The translations under genes and the position numbers were made by a program. 64,000 nucleotides of DNA. It comes from an uncultured Lachnospiraceae bacterium. GTDB taxonomy: Bacteria > Bacillota > Clostridia > Lachnospirales > Lachnospiraceae. The notes below the pieces were generated by a model. It was given only the letters and a program-made list of their open reading frames with translations. It ran no database searches and had not been told where the DNA came from. How positions within the stretch are numbered: position 1 is the stretch's first letter; every line of letters begins with the position of its first letter. Location of the stretch: positions 1 through 64,000 of the forward strand of contig CAKRGM010000005.1 in NCBI GenBank assembly GCA_934330725.1, given 5' to 3'. Positions 53,912 through 63,961 of this stretch are shown piece after piece.

Positions 53912-56130
53912 TTATAAATATTTTTCGTAATCATTTCTATTCAATGGCTTTGAATAATAATATCCCTGAATATCATTGCACCCAAGACTCCATATAAAAT
54001 CAGCCTGTTCCTTACTCTCAACGCCCTCTGCTGTTACGCTCATTCCAAGTTCATGTGCCAGAACAATAAGATGGTCAAGCAAAATATTGCCAGTCTGTTT
54101 ACCAATTGCATCAATAAGGCTTTTGTCTAATTTAATCACATCAAATTGTGCACTGTTAAGCATCGCTATTGATGAATATCCATGTCCAAAATCATCTATA
54201 AGAATTTTAAATCCATGTTTCTTAAAACCCTGTATCAGACTTGTTGCCTCTTTATTGTCAATAACTGCGCTTTCAGTTATCTCCAACTGAATATAACTTG
54301 TATCAAGACCATATTTGTTAAGAATCTTAATATATCTGTCTACTATATCAGCATAATACAAACTTGATCTTGATATATTTACTGATACCGGAATACGTTT
54401 TTTACCTTCTTCCTTCCACTCTTTCTGCTGCATGCATGCATTTTCAAATATATATTCGTCAAGTTTGGATATCATGCCATTTTTCTCAAAATAAGGAATA
54501 AACTTTCCCGGTGAAATCACTTCACCAGCCTTATTTTTCCAGCGAACCAGCACCTCTGCACCAACAACATCCATTCCCTTGTTGCCAAACTTTGGCTGAT
54601 ACCATAATTCAAATCTCTTTTGTCTTAATGACTTATAGAAATCATCCTCAATTATGCGCTGTTCTTCAATCTTATCCATATCAAGTTCATCATAAAATGC
54701 ATAGCACCTGTCATGTCTGCCTTTAATTACCTTCTTAGCCATATTAGCTTTACCCAGAACCTTCTGAGTTTCCTGTGTTTTGTCTGATTCTGTTACGCAA
54801 TATACTCCAAATGCAGGAACAATATGAGGCGCATTTAATTCAATTGCAAGATCAGATATTTCAAAACCCATATGACTAATTCTTTCAGCAACACGGCTAC
54901 GCTCAGATTCGTACATAAAAATAACAAAATAATCAGCATTAATATGTGCGGCAAACTCATCCTTTTTAAGACTTGCACTTATTATATCCCACATTCGTTT
55001 TATAACAATATCACCTTTTTTAACTCCGCATGTAGAATTAATAACCTTAAAATCACTTAAATCAAGTGAAACTATATAACCACTGTTTACTTTACGCTGC
55101 GCAAATTTTTTACAGAAGGCTGCAAAACTGCCACCATTTGTAAGTGGATCCTCATATATGTACTTTTTTAACTCTTTCTGGAGGTTCCTGTGAAAATATA
55201 TAAAAATACTTATACTTATAACTAATACTACCCCAAGAATAAATACCAGTTGATTTATATATCCATGCAGTGGCTCTTCCAAACCCTTTATGTAGTCTTC
55301 CGGAACCGTCATAACAACATACCATTGGATATCTCCATCAAACATATTTACTGGTTCAAGATAAAATAACTGTTTATTATCAAGATAAAAGCTTCCATTT
55401 CCACTTTCATCATTATTGGAAATGGATTTCTTTATATCCTGTATCGCGCTTTTATTATCACTGCTGGATTCTTCGAGCTTTTCGAATAAATTTTCCGCAT
55501 TTTCCAATGTCGAATGTGGCGAAGCTGCTATTACATTACCATTTTATCAATAATACAGTTTCTTCCTTCGCCATCAAATGATTCAAAATCAAGTGCATTT
55601 CTATAGTTCTCAGATGTATATGTAGCAAAAAATACTCCCTGCACTGTGCTGTTATCACTTTCATATACAGGAATACTAAGTACATTAATCTTTTCCGTCT
55701 GACCTATGGTATCATCAATACTGCTTGTCACATTAACCTCACCTTTCATACCTTTTCTAAAGAATTCCCTGTATGAAAGATCTTTTTTATAACCATCTGT
55801 AGTTATGCACATCCCGCTGCTGTCTATATATCCGATTCTTTTTATATTATAAACATCGGTTACGGCACTTAACTGCTGTATAAGTTCTGCTGCTGCTTCC
55901 GGTTTACCACTTAAGGAGTATGACGTTACCCGCAGAAAATCATACTCAGACATTATTTCACGTTCTAATGACTTTCTATTCTGCTCTGCAACAAAACGCA
56001 TGGAGTTGTTCGTCTGTGAAACAAGCTCCCTGCTTATATTGTCAGAACACTTATCTACTGAAAAAAATATGCATATAAATGCTGCTAAAACAACGACTAT
56101 ACGTACTTTTATAAACCCCTTTTCCTTCAT
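53912..56130 (-). pseudogene. Cache-GGDEF-EAL protein split by a 1-nt frameshift
   Basis: The first part (56130-55531) has an N-terminal transmembrane helix and a Cache-type extracellular sensor to GRNCIIDK. One missing A in the run at 55542-55545 makes it stop at MVM. Restoring it gives DKNGNVIAASPHSTLENAEN and joins smoothly to the second part (to 53912), which has a second membrane helix, a degenerate GGDEF (INADYF) and an EAL domain. The EAL domain has EVL in place of EAL but DDFGHGYSS, EITESAVI and EGVESKEQ kept. A natural mutation, phase variation in the A run, or sequence error are all possible. The undamaged protein would be a c-di-GMP phosphodiesterase of about 738 residues. Confidence 0.82.
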
Positions 56131-56337
56131 AGTCCCACCCCTGACTCATATATAATAATGATTTATATTTCAAAATCATTAGTATTTCATCTAATAATTA
56201 TTATTATAAAATATTTAAATAAAAAGTGCAATGACATGATGTTATAAAATCTGACTGACATTATCAACACAATTCTTAAAAATCTTTGGCAGTTTATATA
56301 ATATTATGCTACTATAAAAACAAAGGGGAGGATTATT

Positions 56338-57216
56338 ATGTTTAGAGAACTTGAAGAAAAACATCCACAGTTTTATCAGATTTTCCGTATAATTGTTGTT
56401 ATATCAGCATCCGTTCTTTACGCCTGGAACTTACGCTGCTTTGCTAAAACAGCCGGATTATTTCCAGGGGGATTTTCAGGAGTTTCACTGCTCCTGCAGG
56501 CAATAGGTCTGGATTTTTTTAATGTTAATATACCATTTACATTTTTTAACATAGCACTCAATGTAATACCGGCCTACATTGCTTTCAGGTATATTGGCAA
56601 AAGATTCACAATATACTCAATTGTTACTATTATCCTGTCAAGTGTTTTTGTAGACATCCTGCCGCCATATGTTTTTACAAATGATGTCCTGTTAATAAGT
56701 GTTTTTGGAGGCCTGCTCAATGGATTTGCAATCAGCATGTGTCTGAATGCCGGAACCACAACAGGTGGCACTGATTTTATCAGCATATTCTTATCAAAGA
56801 AAAAAGGAATTGATGCCTGGAATTATATACTTCTTGGAAATGTTATTATACTCGTAATCGCAGGCGCACTTTTTGGCTGGTCAATTGCTTTGTATTCCAT
56901 AATATATCAGTTCTGTAGCACGCAGGTAATTCAGATGTTGTACAAACGCTATAAGAAGGAAACCCTTTTTATTATATCTGATAAATCAGACGAGATATAT
57001 CATGCAATACGCGAAAGAACCAATCACGATGCAACGCTTTTCCAGGGAATAGGATGTTACGAAGAACGAAAGAAAACTTTGATTTATTCTGTAATAAATG
57101 CGGAGGCTAAACGTGAGCTTATCCCGCTTATCCGTTCAATTGATCCTCACGCATTTATTAACATTATCAAAACAGAAGAACTCTCAGGAAAATTTCATGA
57201 TATTCCTGACGACTGA
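56338..57216 (+). CDS. YitT-family membrane protein
   Basis: This 292-residue protein has about five transmembrane helices in residues 15-200, with NLRCFAKTAGLFPGGFSG and LNAGTTTGGTDFISIF (YitT/DUF161 signature). A C-terminal soluble DUF2179 domain (about 207-292, KETLFIISDKSDEIYHAI) follows. The family is widespread in Firmicutes but its transport role is not firmly known. AAAGGGGAGG precedes the ATG. Confidence 0.85.
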   Translation: MFRELEEKHPQFYQIFRIIVVISASVLYAWNLRCFAKTAGLFPGGFSGVSLLLQAIGLDFFNVNIPFTFFNIALNVIPAYIAFRYIGKRFTIYSIVTIILSSVFVDILPPYVFTNDVLLISVFGGLLNGFAISMCLNAGTTTGGTDFISIFLSKKKGIDAWNYILLGNVIILVIAGALFGWSIALYSIIYQFCSTQVIQMLYKRYKKETLFIISDKSDEIYHAIRERTNHDATLFQGIGCYEERKKTLIYSVINAEAKRELIPLIRSIDPHAFINIIKTEELSGKFHDIPDD

Positions 57217-57262
57217 TGATAATCGTTTATCTTAAATAAAATAAATGGCTGCCGTATCAGTT

Positions 57263-58582
57263 TTATTCATTTTCAGACTTTTTATCATCCTGTCTGAACC
57301 TGTCAAGATTAACTGCTTTATTCTGAAATGCAACAATTGTCGTACATACTGCATCTCCTGTAACATTTACAGCTGTTCTTATCATATCAAGGATTCTGTC
57401 AATTCCCATAATAAGAGCTATTGCTTCAATTGGAAGTCCAACAGATTCAAATACCATAGACAAAGTAATAAGTCCAACACTTGGTACACCTGCTGTTCCA
57501 ATTGATGCAAGCGTTGCTGTTGCTATTACCGTTAAATATCCGCCTATACCAAGATGAATTCCATAAGCCTGTGCTGCAAATACAACTGCAACGCCCTGCA
57601 TTATTGATGTTCCATCCATATTTATTGTTGCACCAAGCGGAATCGTAAATGATGAAATCTTTTTGGATACTCCCATCTTATTCTCAAGTGTTTCAATCGA
57701 AAGCGGTATTGTTGCATTAGATGTTGCAGTTGAAAATGCAAATCCGAATACCGGCAGAAACTTCTTAAAGAATCTAAACGGATTAAGTCTTGTAAATACA
57801 AACAGTAAAAGCATATATACACCTAAACACTGTACGGCAAGTGCAGCAATAACACTTATTACATATTTGAACAATGGGATTATTGCATCCAGCCCTAACC
57901 CTGAAAATGTCTTTGCAATAAGACAGAATACTCCGACCGGTGCTGCTTTCATAACAAGCATTGTCATTTCCATCATTAAATCATTACACTGACTTGCAAA
58001 GTTAAAAATAAGCTCCGCTCTTTCTCCCATTTTAGCCAGAAGAACACCTACAATAAGAGCAAATACAATTACCTGAAGCATTATTCCACTGGAAAGTGAG
58101 TTAAATGGATTGTCAGGTATAATATTAAGCAATGTTTCAGCAAAATTTGTATTCTGCGAATCCTGTGCTGTCTGTACTATATTGCTGCCTGAAGCACTGG
58201 CTGACTGCAACTGCTCCATATTAAGTCCTGTACCCGGATTAATTATATTTGCAATACTGATTGCAACTGTTACAGCAAGTGCCGTTGTACATATATAAAG
58301 AATAATAGTCTTTACACCGACTTTCCCAAGGGTTTTTGTATCGCCAATTGCTGCCGCCCCACAGATAAGTGATGTAAATACAAGTGGAACAACAAGCATT
58401 TTCATAAGTTTTAAAAAGCCATTTCCAACAACATACAGCATTCCATTTATAATTACATCATTCTTAATATAACTGTCAGGCACAATATAATTAAGAATAA
58501 ATCCCAGGACAATACCTAAAATAAGGCCTATTAAAATCTTACCTGTGGCGCTTATTTTTTTCTTCTTTTTCTCCTCATGCAT
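57263..58582 (-). CDS. dicarboxylate/amino acid:cation symporter (DAACS)
   Basis: This 439-residue secondary transporter has about eight membrane helices. The Ser-rich hairpin FSTATSNATIPLS and the NMDGT and MIRTAVNVTGDA motifs of the GltP/SstT/TcyP group are present. It takes up glutamate, aspartate, serine/threonine or cystine with Na+ or H+; the sequence does not decide among them. A cystine role would suit the sulfur genes nearby but is not shown. It is convergent with YitT. Confidence 0.88.
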   Translation of the reverse strand: MHEEKKKKKISATGKILIGLILGIVLGFILNYIVPDSYIKNDVIINGMLYVVGNGFLKLMKMLVVPLVFTSLICGAAAIGDTKTLGKVGVKTIILYICTTALAVTVAISIANIINPGTGLNMEQLQSASASGSNIVQTAQDSQNTNFAETLLNIIPDNPFNSLSSGIMLQVIVFALIVGVLLAKMGERAELIFNFASQCNDLMMEMTMLVMKAAPVGVFCLIAKTFSGLGLDAIIPLFKYVISVIAALAVQCLGVYMLLLFVFTRLNPFRFFKKFLPVFGFAFSTATSNATIPLSIETLENKMGVSKKISSFTIPLGATINMDGTSIMQGVAVVFAAQAYGIHLGIGGYLTVIATATLASIGTAGVPSVGLITLSMVFESVGLPIEAIALIMGIDRILDMIRTAVNVTGDAVCTTIVAFQNKAVNLDRFRQDDKKSENE

Positions 58583-58605
58583 CTGAAACTTCCTCCTTCA
58601 TGTTA

Positions 58606-59454
58606 TTATAAAGACAGATGTTGTATATATTCTTTAAGCGCCGTTTCCCACTTTGGCATTTCATATATTTCCGTCATTTTCATCATAAGGTTCTCAAGTA
58701 TAGTATAATGTGTATTAATTTCATTCTGCTCACTTATTACACCTTCAACAAGTTCAGTATTAAGCCCTGCATAACCAAGCGCAGCTTTTGCAAAATTAAA
58801 ACGCGTACACGCGCCTTCACATGAGGCATGATATATTCCATATTCCTTGCTTGTAAGAAGCACATCTATAAACTTTGCAAGTTCCATTGCACTGGTCGGT
58901 GTGCTTATACGGTCAAGCGATACTTTAATCTTTTCACCCGTCTTTGCCTTTGTTAAAACATTTGTAAGAAAGTCATTTTTATCATTTGCATAAATCCACG
59001 AACTTCTTATTATAAGATGCTTTGGATTAAGTTCCCTGACATAATTCTCGCCTGCCAGCTTTGACTTACCATATATTGATACCGGCATCGGCACATCAAA
59101 CTCAGTAAGTTTTTCTTTCCTGAGTCCGCTAAATACATCATCTGTAGAAATATGAATGATTTTAGCATTTATTGAACGTGTGGCTACCGCAAGATTACGT
59201 GCACCAAGTGCATTAACGCGAAATGCTTCTACCATATTCTCTTCACATTCTTTTTCATCAGACATCCCAACACAGTTTATAACAACTGCAGGACGATTCA
59301 TATTGGCAAATTCTGTAACCGCCTGTGCATCTACGATATTAAGATCTTTATCTGTCGTCACAATACGGAAAAAATCTGTTGTTTTTAAATGTCTGCACAA
59401 AGCTTTTCCAATTTTCCCCTCCGCTCCGGCAATCCAGATTGATAACTCTTTCAT
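58606..59454 (-). CDS. RmlD-like NAD(P)-dependent reductase
   Basis: This 282-residue short-chain dehydrogenase of the dTDP-4-dehydrorhamnose reductase type has nucleotide loop IAGAEGKIGKALC, YGKSKLAGENYV (Tyr-x3-Lys catalytic pair), STDDVFSG and RSSWIYANDKNDF. It reduces a nucleotide sugar ketone, or acts as the related MAT2B-like form. It lies alone in a row of transporters without other rml genes, so a rhamnose role is not certain. It follows the gap 59455-59606. Confidence 0.82.
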   Translation of the reverse strand: MKELSIWIAGAEGKIGKALCRHLKTTDFFRIVTTDKDLNIVDAQAVTEFANMNRPAVVINCVGMSDEKECEENMVEAFRVNALGARNLAVATRSINAKIIHISTDDVFSGLRKEKLTEFDVPMPVSIYGKSKLAGENYVRELNPKHLIIRSSWIYANDKNDFLTNVLTKAKTGEKIKVSLDRISTPTSAMELAKFIDVLLTSKEYGIYHASCEGACTRFNFAKAALGYAGLNTELVEGVISEQNEINTHYTILENLMMKMTEIYEMPKWETALKEYIQHLSL

Positions 59455-59606
59455 GATTATTCTCCACTCCCCTTTATTTTAATCAATAATTAATGCTTTA
59501 TTCTATCATAAATAAATTCCTGAGGCAACTTTCAACCGGTTGGTCATATAAACCATACTTACACACACTCCTATGTATAAGTTTAGTGCCCTGAATACAA
59601 AAATGT

Positions 59607-60968
59607 TTACCAGCCATGTTTATTCTCAAGTTTTCTCATGTGTCTTAAGTAAATAATAAATAAGATTCCACCCGTAAATACCCATGAAGCCACATATACA
59701 TTCATCAGCATATCAAAAGTCGGAATTATTTTAAATATAGTAACCATCCAGATCATTCTGAAAACTACAGTTCCCAATATCGTAATGACAGACGGCTCAA
59801 GTGATTTCCCCATTCCTCTTAATGCTGCACTCTCCACTTCATAAGTAGCTGTCAGTCCCTCTAACGAGCAGACATGGTGCATTCTTATCAGTCCATAAGC
59901 TGCTACTGCATCACTTATAGTATAAATCTTTACAAAGAAATCATCCCAGATCATAAATATAACGCTTAATATTTCCGTAAACGCCATTCCAAACAACATG
60001 CAAAGCCAGAATATTTTTTTGCATCTTTTAAGATTCCCTGCTCCAAAATTCTGACTGGTAAACGTCACTGCTGCCTGGGCAAACGCAGATGCTATATCGT
60101 AAGTAAAATATTCAAAATTCAACGCAAGTGATGAACCTGCAATTGCATCTTCCCCAAAAGAATTAATTCCACTTTGTATAAATACATTGGAAACAGAGAA
60201 AATTGCACCCTGTATTCCAGCCGGTATTCCAATTATAAGTACTTTTTTTAAATCCCCGCTGCCTATTTTAAGGTTGTGAAATCTGAACTGGAACTCACCC
60301 TCTCTGCGGTACAAATTAATAATTACCAGAGCCGAACTTAATATATTGGATATTACCGTAGCTATAGCAACACCTGATACTCCAAGTTTAAAGCAGATTA
60401 CCAGGACAAGATTTAAAATAACATTAACAGTTCCTGATAAAATCAGATAGTACATAGGACGTCTTGTATCACCAAAACTTCTTAAAACTGCAGAACCGAA
60501 ATTATAGATTATCATAAATGGTATGCTGATAAAATATATTCTGATATATAAAAGAGCTTCATCCATAACACTTTCCGGTGTTCCCGATACTTCTAATACA
60601 ATTCTTGCGGACAACATGCCAATACACATAAGCACTATTCCCAATATTGCTCCAAATGCTAAAATAGTGTGCATCATAACATTTATTTTTTCTCTTTTTT
60701 TCTGTCCAATAAGATTTGCCAGTGCTGCATTTGGCCCAACAGAAAGTCCTACTATTAAATTCACAAATATTCCGACAAGTGCAACGCAACTTCCTACAGC
60801 TGCTAAAGCCCTGTCTCCCGCAAATCTTCCAACCACAGCCACGTCTGCTGAATTGAATAACTGCTGTAAAATACTGCTGAATGCTAATGGTATCGAAAAG
60901 AGAATCAGTTTTCCTGCAAGCGTACCATTTAACATATCCATTTCTTTTGTTTTTACCGTTTTACCCAT
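59607..60968 (-). CDS. MATE-family transporter
   Basis: This 453-residue protein has about 12 transmembrane helices, KLILFSIPLAFSSILQQLFN, then SADVAVVGRFAG at the N terminus. It is the fourth MATE protein of the window and is closest in entry motif to clostridial NorM-like proteins. AGGAAAGGG precedes the ATG at some distance. Gap 60969-61343 to the MarR gene holds its promoter. Confidence 0.9.
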   Translation of the reverse strand: MGKTVKTKEMDMLNGTLAGKLILFSIPLAFSSILQQLFNSADVAVVGRFAGDRALAAVGSCVALVGIFVNLIVGLSVGPNAALANLIGQKKREKINVMMHTILAFGAILGIVLMCIGMLSARIVLEVSGTPESVMDEALLYIRIYFISIPFMIIYNFGSAVLRSFGDTRRPMYYLILSGTVNVILNLVLVICFKLGVSGVAIATVISNILSSALVIINLYRREGEFQFRFHNLKIGSGDLKKVLIIGIPAGIQGAIFSVSNVFIQSGINSFGEDAIAGSSLALNFEYFTYDIASAFAQAAVTFTSQNFGAGNLKRCKKIFWLCMLFGMAFTEILSVIFMIWDDFFVKIYTISDAVAAYGLIRMHHVCSLEGLTATYEVESAALRGMGKSLEPSVITILGTVVFRMIWMVTIFKIIPTFDMLMNVYVASWVFTGGILFIIYLRHMRKLENKHGW

Positions 60969-61261
60969 TTTGGATTACAACCCTTTCCTGAATGTCCCAT
61001 ACATCGCCAGTACATCGCACAAAATTAACAGGTTTTTAGTCTGGTTTTTAAGGATCGATATACCGGTATGTGTAACAGGCTTTTAAACTTATTATTTATA
61101 CTTTGTAATTATACTCTCACTGGCTGAAAAAACACAATATACATTTATATCAAAATTAATACTCATTTATACAGCAACGCCATAAGCGTCAAAAGCCTGA
61201 ATATTTTCTTTTTGAACAGTTACAGATAAATTAAAAAATATAATGAAAATCAGCACAACAC

Positions 61262-61320
61262 TTGTATCCGACATCAGCAAGTAGTAATATAGTTCATATA
61301 TGAACAATTCATTTTTGAAT
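61262..61320 (+). promoter_or_regulatory. MarR-TauE promoter with two operators
   Basis: TTGTAT (61262-61267) and TAATAT (61285-61290) are 17 bp apart. GTTCATATATGAAC (61292-61305) is a perfect palindrome at the transcription start, and ATTCA-TTTT-TGAAT (61307-61320) follows. Both share TTCA...TGAA and are good candidate MarR sites for autoregulation. Confidence 0.65.
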
Positions 61321-61343
61321 ATATAGTGTAAGGGAGATTGTAG

Positions 61344-61778
61344 ATGAATACTGGTATCGAATTTGCAATGAAACTGTCCTGTGCCTATGCTGCAGTGTGC
61401 AGACCATTGTGCCATGAATTAAAGCTTCCCAAAACAGCTTTTGATATATTGATGTTTCTGGCTAACAATCCAGAATATACAACGGCAAGAGATATTGTTG
61501 AAATTCGTAAAATCAAAGCTAATCTGGTATCTATAAATGTTGACAAACTTGTAAACGAAGGGTATCTGATACGGGAAAACGATGCAAATGACCGCAGAAA
61601 AACTCATCTTATCTGTACGGATAAGACTGCGGACATCATTAAAGAAGGGCATGATCTTCAGCATTCTTTTACAGAAAAAATATTCGCCAATATCGATGAA
61701 GCCACAGAGAAGATAATTTCTGAAGGAATAAAACAAATGGAATTAAATCTGGACCACATTTTAGAGGAGGAAAACTGA
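61344..61778 (+). CDS. MarR-family transcriptional regulator
   Basis: This 144-residue winged-helix protein has LPKTAFDILMFLANNPEYTT, RDIVEIRKIKANLVSINVDK, and the wing ENDANDRRKTHLICT. It overlaps by design with TauE (stop and start 2 nt apart), so it probably controls that exporter and itself. AAGGGAGATTGTAG precedes the ATG. Cys residues near the N terminus (LSCAYAAVCRPLCHE) could sense sulfur species or oxidants. Confidence 0.85.
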   Translation: MNTGIEFAMKLSCAYAAVCRPLCHELKLPKTAFDILMFLANNPEYTTARDIVEIRKIKANLVSINVDKLVNEGYLIRENDANDRRKTHLICTDKTADIIKEGHDLQHSFTEKIFANIDEATEKIISEGIKQMELNLDHILEEEN

Positions 61779-61779
61779 C

Positions 61780-62556
61780 ATGACTTTATTTATAACAATT
61801 CTTGTTACATTCTTTGCAGGTATGGGCGCAGGCCTTGGAACCGGCTTTGCAGGAATGAGTGCGGCTGCTGTTATCAGTCCCATGCTCATCACATTTTTAG
61901 GAATTGACCCCTACACGGCTGTAGGTATTGCATTGTCTTCTGATGTACTTGCAAGTGCTGTTTCTGCCTATACATATGGTAAAAATAAAAATCTTGATAT
62001 TAAAAATGGTTTGATAATGATGGTCAGTGTACTAATCTTTACTATCATCGGCAGCTATATATCAAGCCTTGTTTCCTCAACAACCATGGGTAATTTCTCT
62101 GTGTTCATGACATTTCTTCTTGGAATTAAATTTATTTTAAGACCTGTTATGACAACCAAAGAATCCATGGAAAAGGTCTCATCCGGAAAACGTGCTGTCC
62201 AATCTGTCATCTGTGGTGTATTAATCGGTTTCATATGTGGATTCATCGGTGCCGGCGGCGGTATGATGATGCTTCTTATTCTGACAACCGTATTAGGTTA
62301 TGAGCTTAAGACGGCAGTAGGTACAAGCGTATTTATAATGACATTTACCGCACTCACCGGTGCCGTTTCGCATTTCGCAATTGGCGGCATGCCTGACTGG
62401 ACTGTATGGATTTTATGCGTTATATTCACTTTAATATGGGCAAGAATTGCAGCCCTGTTTGCAAACAAAGCTGCTCCAAAGACATTAAACCGTGCCACTG
62501 GTATTATTCTTGTCATATTAGGTATTGTTGTACTGGCATTTTCATTTATATCATAA
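61780..62556 (+). CDS. TauE/SafE-family sulfite/organosulfur exporter
   Basis: This 258-residue protein has about eight transmembrane helices in two similar halves, with GLGTGFAGMSAAAVISPML and GFIGAGGGMMMLLIL, the TauE/SafE glycine-rich loops. The family moves sulfite, sulfoacetate or similar anions. Together with a MarR regulator carrying a Cys cluster and the sulfate-reducing run 9 kb away, it could remove excess sulfite, but its substrate is not shown. The next gene converges 8 nt later. Confidence 0.85.
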   Translation: MTLFITILVTFFAGMGAGLGTGFAGMSAAAVISPMLITFLGIDPYTAVGIALSSDVLASAVSAYTYGKNKNLDIKNGLIMMVSVLIFTIIGSYISSLVSSTTMGNFSVFMTFLLGIKFILRPVMTTKESMEKVSSGKRAVQSVICGVLIGFICGFIGAGGGMMMLLILTTVLGYELKTAVGTSVFIMTFTALTGAVSHFAIGGMPDWTVWILCVIFTLIWARIAALFANKAAPKTLNRATGIILVILGIVVLAFSFIS

Positions 62557-62563
62557 GGAAAAG

Positions 62564-63157
62564 CTACTTTTTCCATATTTTATATTTATGTTTATCCTCC
62601 TCTGTAATTTCCCGGATTACCCTGCATGGATTGCCGGCAGCAACTACACCGCCTGGAATATCTTTATTTACTACACTTCCTGCTCCTATAATCGTGCCAG
62701 CTCCAATAGTCACTCCCGGAAGCACTGACACATTGGCGCCAATCCATACATCATCTCCAACAGTTATAGGAAATGCAATTTCGAGTCCGGCTGCTCTCTG
62801 TTCCGCATCAATTGCGTGTCCGGCTGTAGAAAATACACAATTTGGTGCAATAAATACATTATCTCCAAAGCTGACCTTTGCGCCGTCTAATATTGTACAG
62901 TTATGATTAGTATAAAAATTATCACCAATAGAGACATTACTTCCATAGTCACAGTAAAAAGGTGCTGTAATTACAAAGCTTCCTTTCACCTCGCCAATCA
63001 TCTGTCTGATAATTTTTTTCTGTGTTTCTATATCTGAAGGCTTACATGTATTGAATTCATAGCATAAATCAGCACATTTTATTCTCGCCTCTACAATCTC
63101 CTTATCATTGTTTGCATCATACATATACCCCTGCTGGGCTTTCTCCCATTCTCTCAT
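62564..63157 (-). CDS. sugar O-acetyltransferase (left-handed beta helix)
   Basis: This 197-residue protein has an N-terminal maltose-acetyltransferase segment (MREWEKAQQGYMYDANNDKE) and hexapeptide repeats from about 85 (GDNFYTNHNCTILDGAKVSFGDNVFIAPNCVF). The catalytic His is in TAGHAIDAEQR. It transfers acetyl from acetyl-CoA to a sugar or nodulation-type acceptor (Maa/LacA/NodL group). Its stop lies 8 nt from the convergent TauE gene. Confidence 0.88.
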   Translation of the reverse strand: MREWEKAQQGYMYDANNDKEIVEARIKCADLCYEFNTCKPSDIETQKKIIRQMIGEVKGSFVITAPFYCDYGSNVSIGDNFYTNHNCTILDGAKVSFGDNVFIAPNCVFSTAGHAIDAEQRAAGLEIAFPITVGDDVWIGANVSVLPGVTIGAGTIIGAGSVVNKDIPGGVVAAGNPCRVIREITEEDKHKYKIWKK

Positions 63158-63330
63158 GCTTTAAATACTCCTTTACAAAATGCTTCTTTATTATATATTT
63201 CTTTTCCTGCGTCATGTAATCTTACACAAATTTTCACAGATATAAAAATCCCGCGGATTCCTGCTGACATCATAACATACATTACAGATATATTCACGTA
63301 TATTTTATGCATTATATCAAATAATTAAAA

Positions 63331-63393
63331 TGTCCGGAAATGCTGTAAAATACATTTAAACTAAATGGCAAAATCCTGCAGCACTTCCGGACA
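63331..63393 (-). terminator. terminator of the DUF2798 gene
   Basis: TGTCCGGAAATGCTG (63331-63345) pairs with CAGCACTTCCGGACA (63379-63393), one mismatch in 15, with a 33-nt loop; TTTTAATTATTT follows on the minus strand. The rest of the 302-bp gap 63158-63459 shows no gene. Confidence 0.65.
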
Positions 63394-63459
63394 GATTATC
63401 CTGATATTCAATTTTAACTTAAAACATATTTTCGGAAACAGGATTGCTTTAATCTTACA

Positions 63460-63903
63460 TTATCCTTGCTTTTCTGCAAATATGCATCTGAATATAAGCC
63501 TTACCAACGGTCCACAATAGAACATCTGATAGCAGATTGCCATAGGGAAATTGCATGCCCATGCCTTAACCCACATTCCAAATGATGGTTCTTTAAAAAG
63601 AATTGTTGCGACAAGACTCATTATTGGACACATAATACAGCATATACATATGGATATTGCATATGTTATAAACTGTGGCCTGTCAGTTGGTCTCATTACT
63701 GTAAATGCCAGCTTTCGCGCGATTTTACCTACTACAAAAAACTCCAGTATAAACGCAACCGGCACCATGATATACAACTCATGTGTAGCTGCTATAAATG
63801 TTGAAGCGTCTACCTTTCCGGTATTAAGTGCTACATTATAAACAACCATTCCATATACCATAATAGCTGTAAAAATAACATCCTGAAACTTGTTTTTTGG
63901 CAT
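63460..63903 (-). CDS. DUF2798-family membrane protein
   Basis: This 147-residue protein has four transmembrane helices, in two similar pairs. It resembles DUF2798 proteins, of unknown role. Cys-rich segment ICICCIMCPIMS lies in the third helix. The GGAGG before the ATG at 63903 is buried in a long hairpin, so its expression may be tightly controlled. It is a single gene with its own terminator. Confidence 0.75.
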   Translation of the reverse strand: MPKNKFQDVIFTAIMVYGMVVYNVALNTGKVDASTFIAATHELYIMVPVAFILEFFVVGKIARKLAFTVMRPTDRPQFITYAISICICCIMCPIMSLVATILFKEPSFGMWVKAWACNFPMAICYQMFYCGPLVRLIFRCIFAEKQG

Positions 63904-63908
63904 AAAAA

Positions 63909-63961
63909 ATCCTCCTTATGATAACTAAAACTAATGTGTTGTTCGTTATCATCCGGAGGAT
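63909..63961 (-). promoter_or_regulatory. hairpin masking the ribosome binding site of DUF2798
   Basis: On the minus strand ATCCTCC-GG-ATGATAAC, a 19-nt loop, then GTTATCAT-AA-GGAGGAT form 15 base pairs with a 2x2 internal loop. The second arm contains the only Shine-Dalgarno sequence. A third copy of GTTATCAT lies at 63991-63998, so the inner arms could instead be a DNA operator. Confidence 0.65.

Noticed and set aside
62557..62574. Terminator GGAAAA...TTTTCC between TauE and the acetyltransferase
   Set aside because: The stem is only six A/T-rich pairs and overlaps the acetyltransferase stop codon; too weak to list.
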